Assembly (NCBI RefSeq): GCF_046224405.1
Contig: NZ_JBJXRK010000004.1
Coordinates: forward strand, 119,610 to 183,609
Origin: Gudongella sp046224405
Lineage (GTDB): Bacteria > Bacillota > Clostridia > Tissierellales > Tissierellaceae
Length of the DNA: 64,000 bases
Direction: 5' to 3'
Shown here in pieces: positions 48,712-57,306 of this stretch (positions are counted from its first letter, which is position 1; each line of letters opens with the position of its first letter). Below the pieces are notes generated by a model. It saw nothing but the letters and a program-made list of their open reading frames with translations. It did not search any database and was not told the DNA's origin. The position numbers were made by a program, and so were the translations under genes.

Positions 48712-50157
48712 CTAGACTGAATCCGTTGGTTCTTCTTCTGGCTCTAATGGGACGGAGAGTTCTTCCAAAGGATCCTCAGGTATTATAGCCTCTTGTTCTT
48801 CATTATAAATCTGATTAATATCCTCTTCTTCACCAGGAGATACCGGTTCCTCTACAACAACATTCTCATCTTCATTTTCACTTTCCAATACAGGACTTTC
48901 CTCTACTTCCTGCTCTGTTTCCTCAGTTCCTTCTGCGGCATCCGGTTCAGTGACTTCCTCCTGAAGACCAGCTTCAACAGGCTCGGAAGTCACCTCCTGG
49001 ACCGGATCTGCCACTGATGATGATTCTTCCCCTTCTGGTTGCTGCAAAGCCTCCACCTGTACCTCAACCAGAACAATTAATGGCTCCAGATCTAAATATA
49101 TTTCATCGCTTCGTATGTCCATATCACTGGACTGAAGCTCAATCTTACTATAATCAATATCTTCTCCATCAACATCCATCACTTCTATAGTCTGAGAATC
49201 AGAGTCAGAGAACCATCCTGTGTTTTCTAGACTGTACTCCACAGATACTTCCTTATTTAGACTTTTTTCTGTAATGCTTATTGTCCCATCAGAGATTATT
49301 GAACTGCAGTTCATGCACTCAAGGGGTGTAACTGCATAATCACCTATAAAAAGATTCCTTATTGTTACATTGTCTGAATCCCCCAGCTGGACGTAATTGA
49401 TGTAATTGTTAGGTCCTTCAACAAGAATTGTGAATTCATTATTCAAGCCACTTACACCAATTACGTTATTGGTTATGGAAATTGAACCTTGTGGGATTTC
49501 AATTGAAACAACATAACCCACTTGGCCACTAACCCTTTCTCCATCGCATACTGCAGAAACACTGACAGTATTACCTATACTTTCCATCCTGTTATAGTCA
49601 TCGATTTCATAGCTCCCAGTTACAAGGACCCTTTCACCCGAATCAAGACAACCGATTTTCTCATTCACACCCATATCATCCGATACATCCAAGCCCTCTA
49701 TTGGATCAGTACCATTGTTCTCAATTGATATATCATATTGGATAAGTTCGCCATTTGTATACTTCCCCCTGTCGGGTTCAACACTTATACGTAAGGATAC
49801 ATATCGCGGAATGATTTCTTCAACGAATACCGGCTCTTCTTCCACTACCGGTTCCTCCTGGATTTGAGTGTCTTCTTGGATGCCCCCGTCTGTTTCTTCA
49901 ATTACTTCTTCAAATATGATTTCAACCTCTGCTTTTTCCTGTATTTCCTCTTCCTCTTCAGGGATGATTCCATCATCCTGGGTTTCAGCTGCCGCAGGAT
50001 CCTCCCTTACCTGAAATTCTTCTGCCTCCTCAATTACTGTTGCTTCAGGTGTATGGTCCTCCGGATGAAGCTCCTCACCCAATGAGCTGGTTCCCACAAA
50101 AAGCACCATGGCCATTACCACTAGCATCACAAATATTTTGTTCTTTCCGATTCTCAT
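48712..50157 (-). CDS. Acidic DUF11-like surface protein, first gene of the matrix operon
   Basis: The 481 residues start with a signal peptide (about 1-30). A very acidic Glu/Val/Pro-rich segment follows to about residue 115. Then comes a DUF11-type domain (SLRISVEPDRGKYTNGELIQY, SIENNGTDPIEGLDVSD), an Ig-like stretch, and a second Glu-rich tail of about 110 residues ending PTDSV. There is no LPxTG or membrane anchor, so it is probably released or held by charge. ATG at 50157 follows GAGAGGTGG. Its promoter region carries 11-bp-spaced heptamers. I infer a structural or adhesive matrix component. Confidence 0.78.
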   Translation of the reverse strand: MRIGKNKIFVMLVVMAMVLFVGTSSLGEELHPEDHTPEATVIEEAEEFQVREDPAAAETQDDGIIPEEEEEIQEKAEVEIIFEEVIEETDGGIQEDTQIQEEPVVEEEPVFVEEIIPRYVSLRISVEPDRGKYTNGELIQYDISIENNGTDPIEGLDVSDDMGVNEKIGCLDSGERVLVTGSYEIDDYNRMESIGNTVSVSAVCDGERVSGQVGYVVSIEIPQGSISITNNVIGVSGLNNEFTILVEGPNNYINYVQLGDSDNVTIRNLFIGDYAVTPLECMNCSSIISDGTISITEKSLNKEVSVEYSLENTGWFSDSDSQTIEVMDVDGEDIDYSKIELQSSDMDIRSDEIYLDLEPLIVLVEVQVEALQQPEGEESSSVADPVQEVTSEPVEAGLQEEVTEPDAAEGTEETEQEVEESPVLESENEDENVVVEEPVSPGEEEDINQIYNEEQEAIIPEDPLEELSVPLEPEEEPTDSV

Positions 50158-50172
50158 GACCATCCACCTCTC

Positions 50173-50190
50173 TTTGTAACGGATTTGTAA
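50173..50190 (+). promoter_or_regulatory. Direct heptamer repeat, site B
   Basis: TTTGTAA at 50173 and 50184 on the plus strand, exactly 11 bp apart, in the leader of the acidic surface gene and next to its ribosome-binding site. Orientation is opposite to site A. Confidence 0.6.
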
Positions 50191-50205
50191 TACTTTGTTC
50201 CACTC

Positions 50206-50252
50206 AATATATACCTGCTGTGATTTCAATGAAATTACACCCCGATTACAAG
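50206..50252 (-). promoter_or_regulatory. Matrix operon promoter with direct heptamer repeat, site A
   Basis: CTTGTAA (50246-50252) and GGTGTAA (50235-50241), 11 bp apart on the minus strand, lie 21-23 bp upstream of TATATA/TATATT (50206-50213). There is no good -35, suggesting activator dependence. Confidence 0.6.
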
Positions 50253-50282
50253 TTGATTTCAAGAAATCAAAGCATAGAAAAA

Positions 50283-50313
50283 GAATCCTTGAATGTTTGA
50301 TTTTCAAGGATTC
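50283..50313 (-). terminator. Terminator of the BTAD regulator gene
   Basis: A perfect 11-bp stem (GAATCCTTGAA/TTCAAGGATTC) with a 9-base loop is followed by five Ts on the minus strand. It separates the regulator from the matrix operon. Confidence 0.85.
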
Positions 50314-50328
50314 TCAAGAGAAATGGAA

Positions 50329-51504
50329 CTAGATTATTTTTTTTATTTTTATGTTTAAGGATAGTTTATTGTGTTCTTCTAGGTTAACGAAGCAATTCTG
50401 TATTCTTTTCACCAGACAATTGACTCCGCATTCATCCGATATCTTTGATAGCAGCAATGCCTGGTTGGAATTCCACTGTGCTATTGCATCTCCTTTCCTA
50501 AGGTTGCATTGAATAGACCCCATAAGCTGCCTTGTATTCTTCTCTACATCAACCCCTTCATTTCTTATGAGTCCGGACTGGTCCAGGGTTAAAACACCAA
50601 GGTAAAATGCTGTGTTTTCCCTTTCCATCAAAGCCCTTTCATAGCCGTATATAAATTCAAATTGCCTGGGCTCACAAATCAAGGCACCATTTCTATCAAC
50701 ATTCTGGTTAATGTTCCTATCAATATTTTCCAGTTGCAATACCGGCTTTTGATTGCTGCTGTCATTGCCATTCTTGATCCTCTTGTATACATCCTTCATC
50801 CTGTCACTGGGTGTCTCCCCCAGCTCCCTGTAAAGCTTGGTGGTACAAAAGCTATAGTGATTTACGGCATACTTGTTCTCACCAAGTGCATCCAAAGCTT
50901 CCATGAAGCTTATATGTATTGACTCCTCATATGGCTTGTACCTCAATGCTTCCTCGCAGACTGTTAGAATTCTGCTGTATTCACCCTTATCCATAAGCTG
51001 CTGAAGATATTTTGAAAGGCTCTTCACATACATCCTGTCAAACATGCTCCTGACTGGTACAAGCCATTCCTCATCTCCCAGTTCACCCAGGAACTCCCCT
51101 TTGTAAATGCAGACCACATCCTTGCAGCTTTTATTGCTACCCTCATAATCGATGTCATCAATACATTTCTGCATATGTATAAAATCAACATAGCACTCCT
51201 CATTAAGATTGAAAACATAATACCCATCAATGAATTCAATGCTAAAAAAGGGCGCAAAACCACATACCTCCTCAGGGAACATCTTCCTTACCCTGGAGAT
51301 TTGAGTTCTCAGCGCCTTTAGCGGTTCTATGTATTCATCCTGCCATAAATCTTCGATGATTCTTTCAGGAAGCAGTTTTTTTCCTTGAAAGGTCAGTAGA
51401 TACTTGAATAATTTTATCAACTTGTGCTTTTTACCTACGATATGCAAAATAGAAATGTCTCCCAATTTAATGTCGAAATTACCCAAGGTATATATTTCGA
51501 CCAT
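50329..51504 (-). CDS. BTAD/SARP-family transcriptional regulator with degenerate GGDEF-like C-terminus
   Basis: The 391 residues begin with an OmpR-type winged helix (MVEIYTLGNFDIKLGD, LPERIIEDLWQDEYIEPLKALRTQISRVRKMF). A bacterial transcriptional activator domain of TPR-like helices follows (about 100-250). A C-terminal domain (about 285-391) has the outline of a diguanylate cyclase: VLTLD where GGDEF proteins have the metal-site strand, and AQWNSNQALLLS where RYGGDEFLLL would be. The catalytic residues are therefore lost and it could bind, not make, a nucleotide. ATG at 51504 is chosen for AGAGG eight bases upstream. Direct repeats flank it on both sides. It probably activates the matrix operon and the divergent glycosidase. 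Confidence 0.82.
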   Translation of the reverse strand: MVEIYTLGNFDIKLGDISILHIVGKKHKLIKLFKYLLTFQGKKLLPERIIEDLWQDEYIEPLKALRTQISRVRKMFPEEVCGFAPFFSIEFIDGYYVFNLNEECYVDFIHMQKCIDDIDYEGSNKSCKDVVCIYKGEFLGELGDEEWLVPVRSMFDRMYVKSLSKYLQQLMDKGEYSRILTVCEEALRYKPYEESIHISFMEALDALGENKYAVNHYSFCTTKLYRELGETPSDRMKDVYKRIKNGNDSSNQKPVLQLENIDRNINQNVDRNGALICEPRQFEFIYGYERALMERENTAFYLGVLTLDQSGLIRNEGVDVEKNTRQLMGSIQCNLRKGDAIAQWNSNQALLLSKISDECGVNCLVKRIQNCFVNLEEHNKLSLNIKIKKII

Positions 51505-51587
51505 ACCCCACACCTCTAACCTAACAATACCCTTGTCGTTAATTAATAAACATATGTCATCAATCTTATTCCCGGATATTTAATATA

Positions 51588-51633
51588 TTCGTAACAGGTT
51601 TGTAACCTACCAGAAGAAGCCTCACTATATAAT
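51588..51633 (+). promoter_or_regulatory. Phosphodiester glycosidase promoter with direct heptamer repeat, site C
   Basis: TTCGTAA (51588) and TTTGTAA (51599) are 11 bp apart and abut a poor -35. TATAAT (51628-51633) begins 22 bp after the second repeat. The same layout is seen at site A. Confidence 0.65.
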
Positions 51634-51667
51634 GGAACTAACGATGCATAAAGAAAGGGGATATTCC

Positions 51668-54478
51668 ATGAACATAAGAAATACTTTGGCCATTGGCCTA
51701 ATTGGGGCGTCACTGGCACTGACAAGCACTGCTGCAATCGCAGCCGCCATGCCTGCAACAATTCACGAAAAGATTGAAACCACTCCTGTTTCCTCGGGGG
51801 TTTTACATGAAAGGATAGAAAAATTTACCGTAGGTGGCTGGTACAACATCAATGTACTTAGAATCGACCTGAAGGATGAATACACATCATTGGGACCCCT
51901 ATACCATAATGAGGGTTTATCATCCCGTAGTACCGTCAAAGGCCTTGTGGAGCAAAGAAGTGCTGTGGCAGGTATAAATGGTGACTTCTACAACACCAAT
52001 CCAATACCCACTTCACTGGGAGCCCTTGTGGATAATGGAAGGATCCTATCCTCCCCAAACCATCTCCCAACCTTCTTCACTACCGTTGATAACAGGGCAT
52101 ATATCGATTACTTGAAAAAGGAAATGACAATCACAAACTACAACACCGGTAATGTACTCAATATCGATACAGTAAACAAGCTCCATTCGGAGTTTATAAC
52201 CATTACCATGCTGAACTCAGATTGGGGTACAAAATCCATCGGTGCCAGGTTCAGAAATGACCTTCACGAGGTTCTTGTGGTGGATGGAATGGTAATGGAG
52301 AGAAGAACAGGTGGCGAAGCCTTTGATATTCCAAAGTCAGGGGATTCCTATGTCCTGACCTCAAAAAGCTCCAACCTGCTTCTCTTCAATCCTGGGGACA
52401 GGGTTCAGACGGATATCAGAATCATACCGGATATGGAATCCATAAAGTTTGCTATCGGATCCGGAAGCATAGTCTTAAAGGATGGAAATATAACAAATAC
52501 TGATATTAACATTGCAGGCAATCAGCCACGAACAGGTCTTGGAATTTCAAGGGATCAAAATGAAATCATAATGGTTACAGTTGATGGAAGGGACACCTAT
52601 TTCAAGGGCACCACACAGGAAACCTTGGGAAGCATCCTAAGGGACTTGGGGGCATATAACGGGGTGAACCTTGACGGTGGTGGCTCAACTGCCATGGCCA
52701 TAAGGCCCGCAAACCAGACAGTGGCTGAATTTGTTAACAAGCCCACAGAGCAGAGAAATGTTGTAAACGGAATAGGCGTTTTCTCCACTGCACCCAAGGG
52801 GAGCATGGAAAGACTCCTCTTAACAGTTGACTCAGACTTCGTGTTTCCAGGAAGCTCAACCAGCCTGAAGCTTAAGGGCTTCGATAGAAGCAGCAACCTG
52901 TATCATATTGACCCCTCAACGGTTAAATGGTCTGTAACCAATGGCATAGGCCGAATTGAAAATGGAAGATTTATCGGTACATCTTCAGGAGTTGGAGAAA
53001 TTGTGGCCTCCTATGACGGTGTAAACGCCACAGCAACAATCAGGGTTCTGAATCCACCTGTGGAGTTGAGAACAGGCCTTGACAGCATCTCCCTTACTCC
53101 AGGGGGCACCAGGAGCATTGGCTCTGTTGTTGGAGTAGATGAAATTGGAAGAGAGAGTGTGCTCAACTCCTCCCAAATTACCTTCAGGACAACTGGAGAT
53201 ATTGGATCTGTTCAGGATGGAGTCTTCAAGGCAGCCTCAAAGCCTGCCTCAGGAGCACTTATCATCTCTGCAGGCAATGCAACCAAGGCAATTCCCGTAT
53301 CCGTAGGAGTGGTCCTAAAGCCTGTGACATCCTTTGAAGAAAGCCTGGCAATAGGATTCTCCGGCTATCCTTCAACCGTAAAGGGTTCGGTTTCCTTTAC
53401 CGATGAGGCCTACGAAGGCAAAAGGGCAGTTGAAATTGTATACGACTTCTCCCAGGGAAGTGGTACAAGGGCAGCTTATCTTGATTTCAGGGCTACTTCA
53501 AGAGGACTTTCCCTTGATGGTTCCCCCCAAAAGCTTGGACTTAACGTTCTGGGAGATTCCTCCGGAGTTTGGCTAAGGGGTACAATCCTTGATTCAAAGG
53601 GAAATGCACATGTTATAGACTTCACCAAATCCATGGACTTCAATGGCTGGAAGTACCTGGAAGCTCAGCTTCCATCGGGTATTTCGTATCCCGTGACTCT
53701 GCAAAGGATCTATGTTGCAGAGGTAAATACTGAAAAGTTTCCAACGGGAAGGATTGTGATAGATGACCTTAAATCATTCACCACCCTTCCCGTTGACACC
53801 AAATCCGTACCAGCTTCAACCAAGATTCTCGATCCCCTTAACAAGCCGGCCCAGGGCGGTGGAGTGAAGGTATCAGTTTACAGCGAACCAAAGATATCAG
53901 GGAACACTTTGCTTGCCAAGGTTGTTTCTTCACACAGGCTAAAGGGTCTTACAGAAGCACTGTCCTCCTCTAGAATAGGAGTGCAGGTTGGAGATATGAC
54001 ATCCGCCTTTAGGGGGTCAATAAGCCATACCTCAACAATCAATGGCGGCAGCACCTACGGAAAGGCCCAGGCTGAAGGAGTGTATGTAATCAATCTACAG
54101 GCCACTGCAGATGGAATAAGGGCGGCAAACAGCAGCCAGTGGACCCAGCTTATCTCTGATCTTGATGGCAGACCTGAACCAAATATAATTATATCCATTT
54201 CAAGGCCTGTGTTGGGTGAGAGCGGATTCAATGACAAGATGGAGGCGGACCTGTTCCACAGCCTCCTGGTGGAGCAGATGGAAAGGGGCAAGAATATCTT
54301 TGTGGTTCAAAGCGATGGAAGAAATAGCGCAACTCTAAAGGACGGCATAAGGTATATAACCCTTACAGGTGCCAGGATTAGCACACCTGATGATTTTGCC
54401 AACTACTCCTATGCTGAGTTTGTGGTTAACGGCGTCAGTATCACCTATGAAATTAAAACACCATATAGATTCGATTAA
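51668..54478 (+). CDS. Secreted phosphodiester glycosidase (NAGPA) multidomain protein
   Basis: The 936-aa exoprotein has a signal peptide (about 1-28). A NAGPA-type domain follows with GINGDFYN at about 102-109 and NLDGGGSTAMA near 336, typical of the family that uncaps GlcNAc-phosphodiesters and cleaves related glycosidic phosphodiesters. Then come Ig-like repeats, a jelly-roll carbohydrate-binding-like domain (GWKYLEAQLPSGISYPV), and a C-terminus that may be a degenerate metallophosphatase (low confidence). No wall anchor is visible. ATG at 51668 has AAAGGGGATATTCC upstream; the ATG at 51632 overlaps the -10 box. It may act on wall or matrix glycopolymers. Confidence 0.88.
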   Translation: MNIRNTLAIGLIGASLALTSTAAIAAAMPATIHEKIETTPVSSGVLHERIEKFTVGGWYNINVLRIDLKDEYTSLGPLYHNEGLSSRSTVKGLVEQRSAVAGINGDFYNTNPIPTSLGALVDNGRILSSPNHLPTFFTTVDNRAYIDYLKKEMTITNYNTGNVLNIDTVNKLHSEFITITMLNSDWGTKSIGARFRNDLHEVLVVDGMVMERRTGGEAFDIPKSGDSYVLTSKSSNLLLFNPGDRVQTDIRIIPDMESIKFAIGSGSIVLKDGNITNTDINIAGNQPRTGLGISRDQNEIIMVTVDGRDTYFKGTTQETLGSILRDLGAYNGVNLDGGGSTAMAIRPANQTVAEFVNKPTEQRNVVNGIGVFSTAPKGSMERLLLTVDSDFVFPGSSTSLKLKGFDRSSNLYHIDPSTVKWSVTNGIGRIENGRFIGTSSGVGEIVASYDGVNATATIRVLNPPVELRTGLDSISLTPGGTRSIGSVVGVDEIGRESVLNSSQITFRTTGDIGSVQDGVFKAASKPASGALIISAGNATKAIPVSVGVVLKPVTSFEESLAIGFSGYPSTVKGSVSFTDEAYEGKRAVEIVYDFSQGSGTRAAYLDFRATSRGLSLDGSPQKLGLNVLGDSSGVWLRGTILDSKGNAHVIDFTKSMDFNGWKYLEAQLPSGISYPVTLQRIYVAEVNTEKFPTGRIVIDDLKSFTTLPVDTKSVPASTKILDPLNKPAQGGGVKVSVYSEPKISGNTLLAKVVSSHRLKGLTEALSSSRIGVQVGDMTSAFRGSISHTSTINGGSTYGKAQAEGVYVINLQATADGIRAANSSQWTQLISDLDGRPEPNIIISISRPVLGESGFNDKMEADLFHSLLVEQMERGKNIFVVQSDGRNSATLKDGIRYITLTGARISTPDDFANYSYAEFVVNGVSITYEIKTPYRFD

Positions 54479-54482
54479 AAAA

Positions 54483-54516
54483 AACACCGTTGCCAGCTAA
54501 ATTGGGCAACGGTGTT
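54483..54516. terminator. Bidirectional terminator between glycosidase and mreB
   Basis: A perfect 12-bp stem (AACACCGTTGCC/GGCAACGGTGTT) with a 10-base loop, followed by ACTTTTTT on the plus strand and Ts on the minus strand. Confidence 0.9.
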
Positions 54517-54522
54517 ACTTTT

Positions 54523-55548
54523 TTATCTGAATCTGGATCTGTCTGACTCCTTCATTGTCTTTTCAAGAACCTCTATTGAGTCCAGGGACTTCCCTGTTCC
54601 TATGGCGACGCACTCAACCGGGTTGTCTGCAAGCCTTGTTGCGATTCCGGTTCTCTTCTCAATTAGCTTGTCCAGTCCATAGAGCATTGCTCCACCACCA
54701 GTGAGGTATATTCCGGCGTTACTGATGTCAGACGCAAGCTCTGGAGGTGTCTTCTCAAGCACCTCATGCACCGCCTCAACTATTTCATTCACCGGCTCGT
54801 GAAGGGCCTCCAGCATGTCCTCAGATGAAACCTCAACATTAAGAGGTAGACCTGTGAGTAGGTTTCTTCCCTTAACCTCCATCACCTTTTCCTCTTCGTA
54901 TGGATATGCGCAACCGACTTCCATTTTCAGCTGCTCGGCAGATCTTTCACCAATCATCATGTTATACTTTTTCCTGATGTACTTTATTATGGCCTCATCA
55001 CATTCATCCCCAGCAGTCTTTATTGACTTGCTTACAACTATTCCTCCAAGGGAAATAACCGCAACATCAGAGGTACCTCCTCCAATATCCACAACCATAT
55101 TTCCGTTTGGCTGTGTAATGTCAAGTCCTGCCCCAATAGCTGCCGCTATGGGCTCCTCTATAAGGTAGGTTTTACTTGCACCGGCCTCGTTGCTGGCTTC
55201 CATAACAGCTCTTTTTTCAACCTCGGTTATCCCACTGGGTACACAGATTATGATCCTGGGCTTGAACCACATTCTACCAAGTGCCTTTTGAATAAAATAC
55301 TTAAGCATTCTTTCCGTTATACTGTAGTCTGAAATAACTCCATCCTTCAGTGGTCTGATTGCCACAATATTTCCCGGGGTTCTCCCAAGCATCCTCCTGG
55401 CTTCCTCACCGACTGCAAGGAACTTATTGGTATACTGGTCAATTGCAACCACTGATGGCTCCTTAAGCACAATTCCCTTGCCCTTTATGTACACAAGAAC
55501 ACTTGCTGTCCCAAGGTCGATTCCAACATCCGATCTCAATGCAAACAT
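54523..55548 (-). CDS. mreB: Actin-like cell-shape protein MreB/Mbl
   Basis: MreB proteins polymerise on the membrane and direct lateral wall synthesis. The 341 residues start with VGIDLGTASVLVYIKGKG (phosphate 1), and include VVDIGGGTSDVAVISLGG (phosphate 2) and YLTGGGAMLYGLD (adenosine motif). It is a stand-alone copy, not in mreBCD, and lies just after murA, as mbl often does in Firmicutes, so it may be the Mbl paralogue. The ATG follows AGGAAGAGT. Confidence 0.95.
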   Translation of the reverse strand: MFALRSDVGIDLGTASVLVYIKGKGIVLKEPSVVAIDQYTNKFLAVGEEARRMLGRTPGNIVAIRPLKDGVISDYSITERMLKYFIQKALGRMWFKPRIIICVPSGITEVEKRAVMEASNEAGASKTYLIEEPIAAAIGAGLDITQPNGNMVVDIGGGTSDVAVISLGGIVVSKSIKTAGDECDEAIIKYIRKKYNMMIGERSAEQLKMEVGCAYPYEEEKVMEVKGRNLLTGLPLNVEVSSEDMLEALHEPVNEIVEAVHEVLEKTPPELASDISNAGIYLTGGGAMLYGLDKLIEKRTGIATRLADNPVECVAIGTGKSLDSIEVLEKTMKESDRSRFR

Positions 55549-55642
55549 ACTCTTCCTCCTTCACTATTTTTATGCAAAAAATGGGCCGCATAATAACTGC
55601 TCTTATCTACTGTCATTACGCTTACCCATAGTTGTTAATCTT

Positions 55643-56908
55643 CTATTTAACCTGGAATGTCTTTCGGTAGATGATCGCTCCCAGATTGCTGAACTTCTCC
55701 TCTATGCCGTCATATCCCCTGTCGATGTGATAGATGTTCCCGATTTCAGTTGTTCCATCAGCAACAATACCCGCCAGAACAAGAGCTGCTCCTGCCCTAA
55801 GGTCAGATGCCTCAACCTTTGCACCCTTAATTTCATCCACTCCTGTAATAATTGCAGATCTTCCCTCTATCCTTATCTGAGCTCCCATTTTTTTGAGCTC
55901 CTCCACATGCATGAATCTGTTTTCAAAAACCGTTTCCATAACTGAACTGGTACCACTTAAGGTTGTCATAAGCGCCATGAATTGAGCCTGCATGTCAGTG
56001 GGGAATCCTGGATATGGAAGGGTCTTGATATCTATTGCCTTTAGATTCTGATTTCCGATTACCCTTATGCTGTCACTTCCCTCTTCAACAGTGCAACCTG
56101 CTTCCCTCAATTTTGCAATCACAGGCTTAAGATGTGAGTTGATAACGTTGTCAACAAGAACGTCTCCACCACTGATTGCAGCCGCAACCATAAATGTTCC
56201 AGCTTCGATCCTGTCAGGGATTATCTGGTGATATGCTCCACCCAGCTTCTTAACCCCCTTGATCCTGATGGTGGATGTTCCTGCACCCTTGATATCTGCT
56301 CCCAGCTTGTTCAGGAAGTTGGAAAGATCTACTATTTCAGGCTCCATGGCCGCATTGTCTATTACCGTTTCACCTTCAGCCATTGTGGCTGCCATCATAA
56401 TGTTTTCAGTGGCTCCAACTGAAGGAAAGTCAAGATAAATAATGTCACCCACAAGCTTGTCTGCATATGCCCCGATATCACCGTGGTCAACATCTATTGT
56501 TGCCCCAAGTGCCTTGAATCCCTTTAGATGAAGATCTATTGGTCTGGATCCGATTGCACAGCCTCCAGGCATGGAATTCTTGGTCTTTCCCAATCTTGTA
56601 AGCAATGGTCCCATAACAAGAAATGAAGCCCTCATCTTGCTCATTAGCTCATATTTTGTCTCGTAGTTGGTAATGTTGGCGGAATTGATCTTCAGGACAT
56701 TGTCCTCAAGATATTCAACCTTGCTTCCCAGTGACTCCAGAACTTCACACATGATCTGGACGTCCTTTAGCTTAGGCACGTCCTCAAGTATTATATCCTC
56801 AGTTCCCAATAGTGTTGCAGCCAATATGGGCAACGCTGCATTCTTGGCTCCGCTGATCCTAACTGTTCCCTTAAGTGGTGGGCTTTTTTCTACCAATATT
56901 TTTTCCAA
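55643..56908 (-). CDS. murA: UDP-N-acetylglucosamine 1-carboxyvinyltransferase MurA
   Basis: MurA joins enolpyruvate to UDP-GlcNAc, the first committed step of peptidoglycan synthesis. The 421 residues contain SGAKNAALPILAATLL, the catalytic-loop Cys in SMPGGCAIGSRPID, and FPTDMQAQFMALMTTL. The start is TTG at 56908, with AGGAGG upstream. The fosfomycin-target Cys is present. It lies upstream of mreB/mbl with 94 bp between. Confidence 0.97.
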   Translation of the reverse strand: MEKILVEKSPPLKGTVRISGAKNAALPILAATLLGTEDIILEDVPKLKDVQIMCEVLESLGSKVEYLEDNVLKINSANITNYETKYELMSKMRASFLVMGPLLTRLGKTKNSMPGGCAIGSRPIDLHLKGFKALGATIDVDHGDIGAYADKLVGDIIYLDFPSVGATENIMMAATMAEGETVIDNAAMEPEIVDLSNFLNKLGADIKGAGTSTIRIKGVKKLGGAYHQIIPDRIEAGTFMVAAAISGGDVLVDNVINSHLKPVIAKLREAGCTVEEGSDSIRVIGNQNLKAIDIKTLPYPGFPTDMQAQFMALMTTLSGTSSVMETVFENRFMHVEELKKMGAQIRIEGRSAIITGVDEIKGAKVEASDLRAGAALVLAGIVADGTTEIGNIYHIDRGYDGIEEKFSNLGAIIYRKTFQVK

Positions 56909-57042
56909 AAAATCTCCTCCTATACAAATGTGAGAATTTAAAGTATATATCTATCAATTAAACTATTGCATTTAAGTTTTCAGAATTTACATAATTCCAG
57001 TAACTTCTACATTATATCATTTATGCTACAAAAATGCATCAA

Positions 57043-57076
57043 AAAACACTCCATTTACTATGTTCTGGAGTGTTTT
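57043..57076 (-). terminator. Terminator in the wecB-murA gap
   Basis: A perfect 11-bp stem (AAAACACTCCA/TGGAGTGTTTT) with a 12-base loop is followed by Ts on the minus strand. The rest of the gap (56909-57306) holds no supported gene: the stretch 57077-57306 is non-coding by eye, with a small CCAGAC/GTCTGG hairpin near 57266-57288. Confidence 0.75.
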
Positions 57077-57306
57077 ATTGGGAAAGACCAGCTTAATTGT
57101 CCCCATCTGCTCTGATTTCAATGTAAATTGACAAAACAGCCTTGGCACTTATTAAATGTTCGAAAGGAATATTGCAACTCCTAGCCTTCAAAAGAGTCCC
57201 TGACCATGAGCTCCTCTCGGAATATCTTGATTATTATTTCCTAGACATTGGTTCTTACTTATAGTCCAGACCCTCTACTGCAGTCTGGGTTACACTAAGC
57301 GGCTGG

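Noticed and set aside
45942..54478. Prophage or integrative island carrying the matrix genes
   Set aside because: No integrase, attachment repeats or tRNA-linked duplication is visible, and the base composition by eye matches the neighbours. The nearby tRNA-Pro is intact with no second copy of its 3' end noticed.
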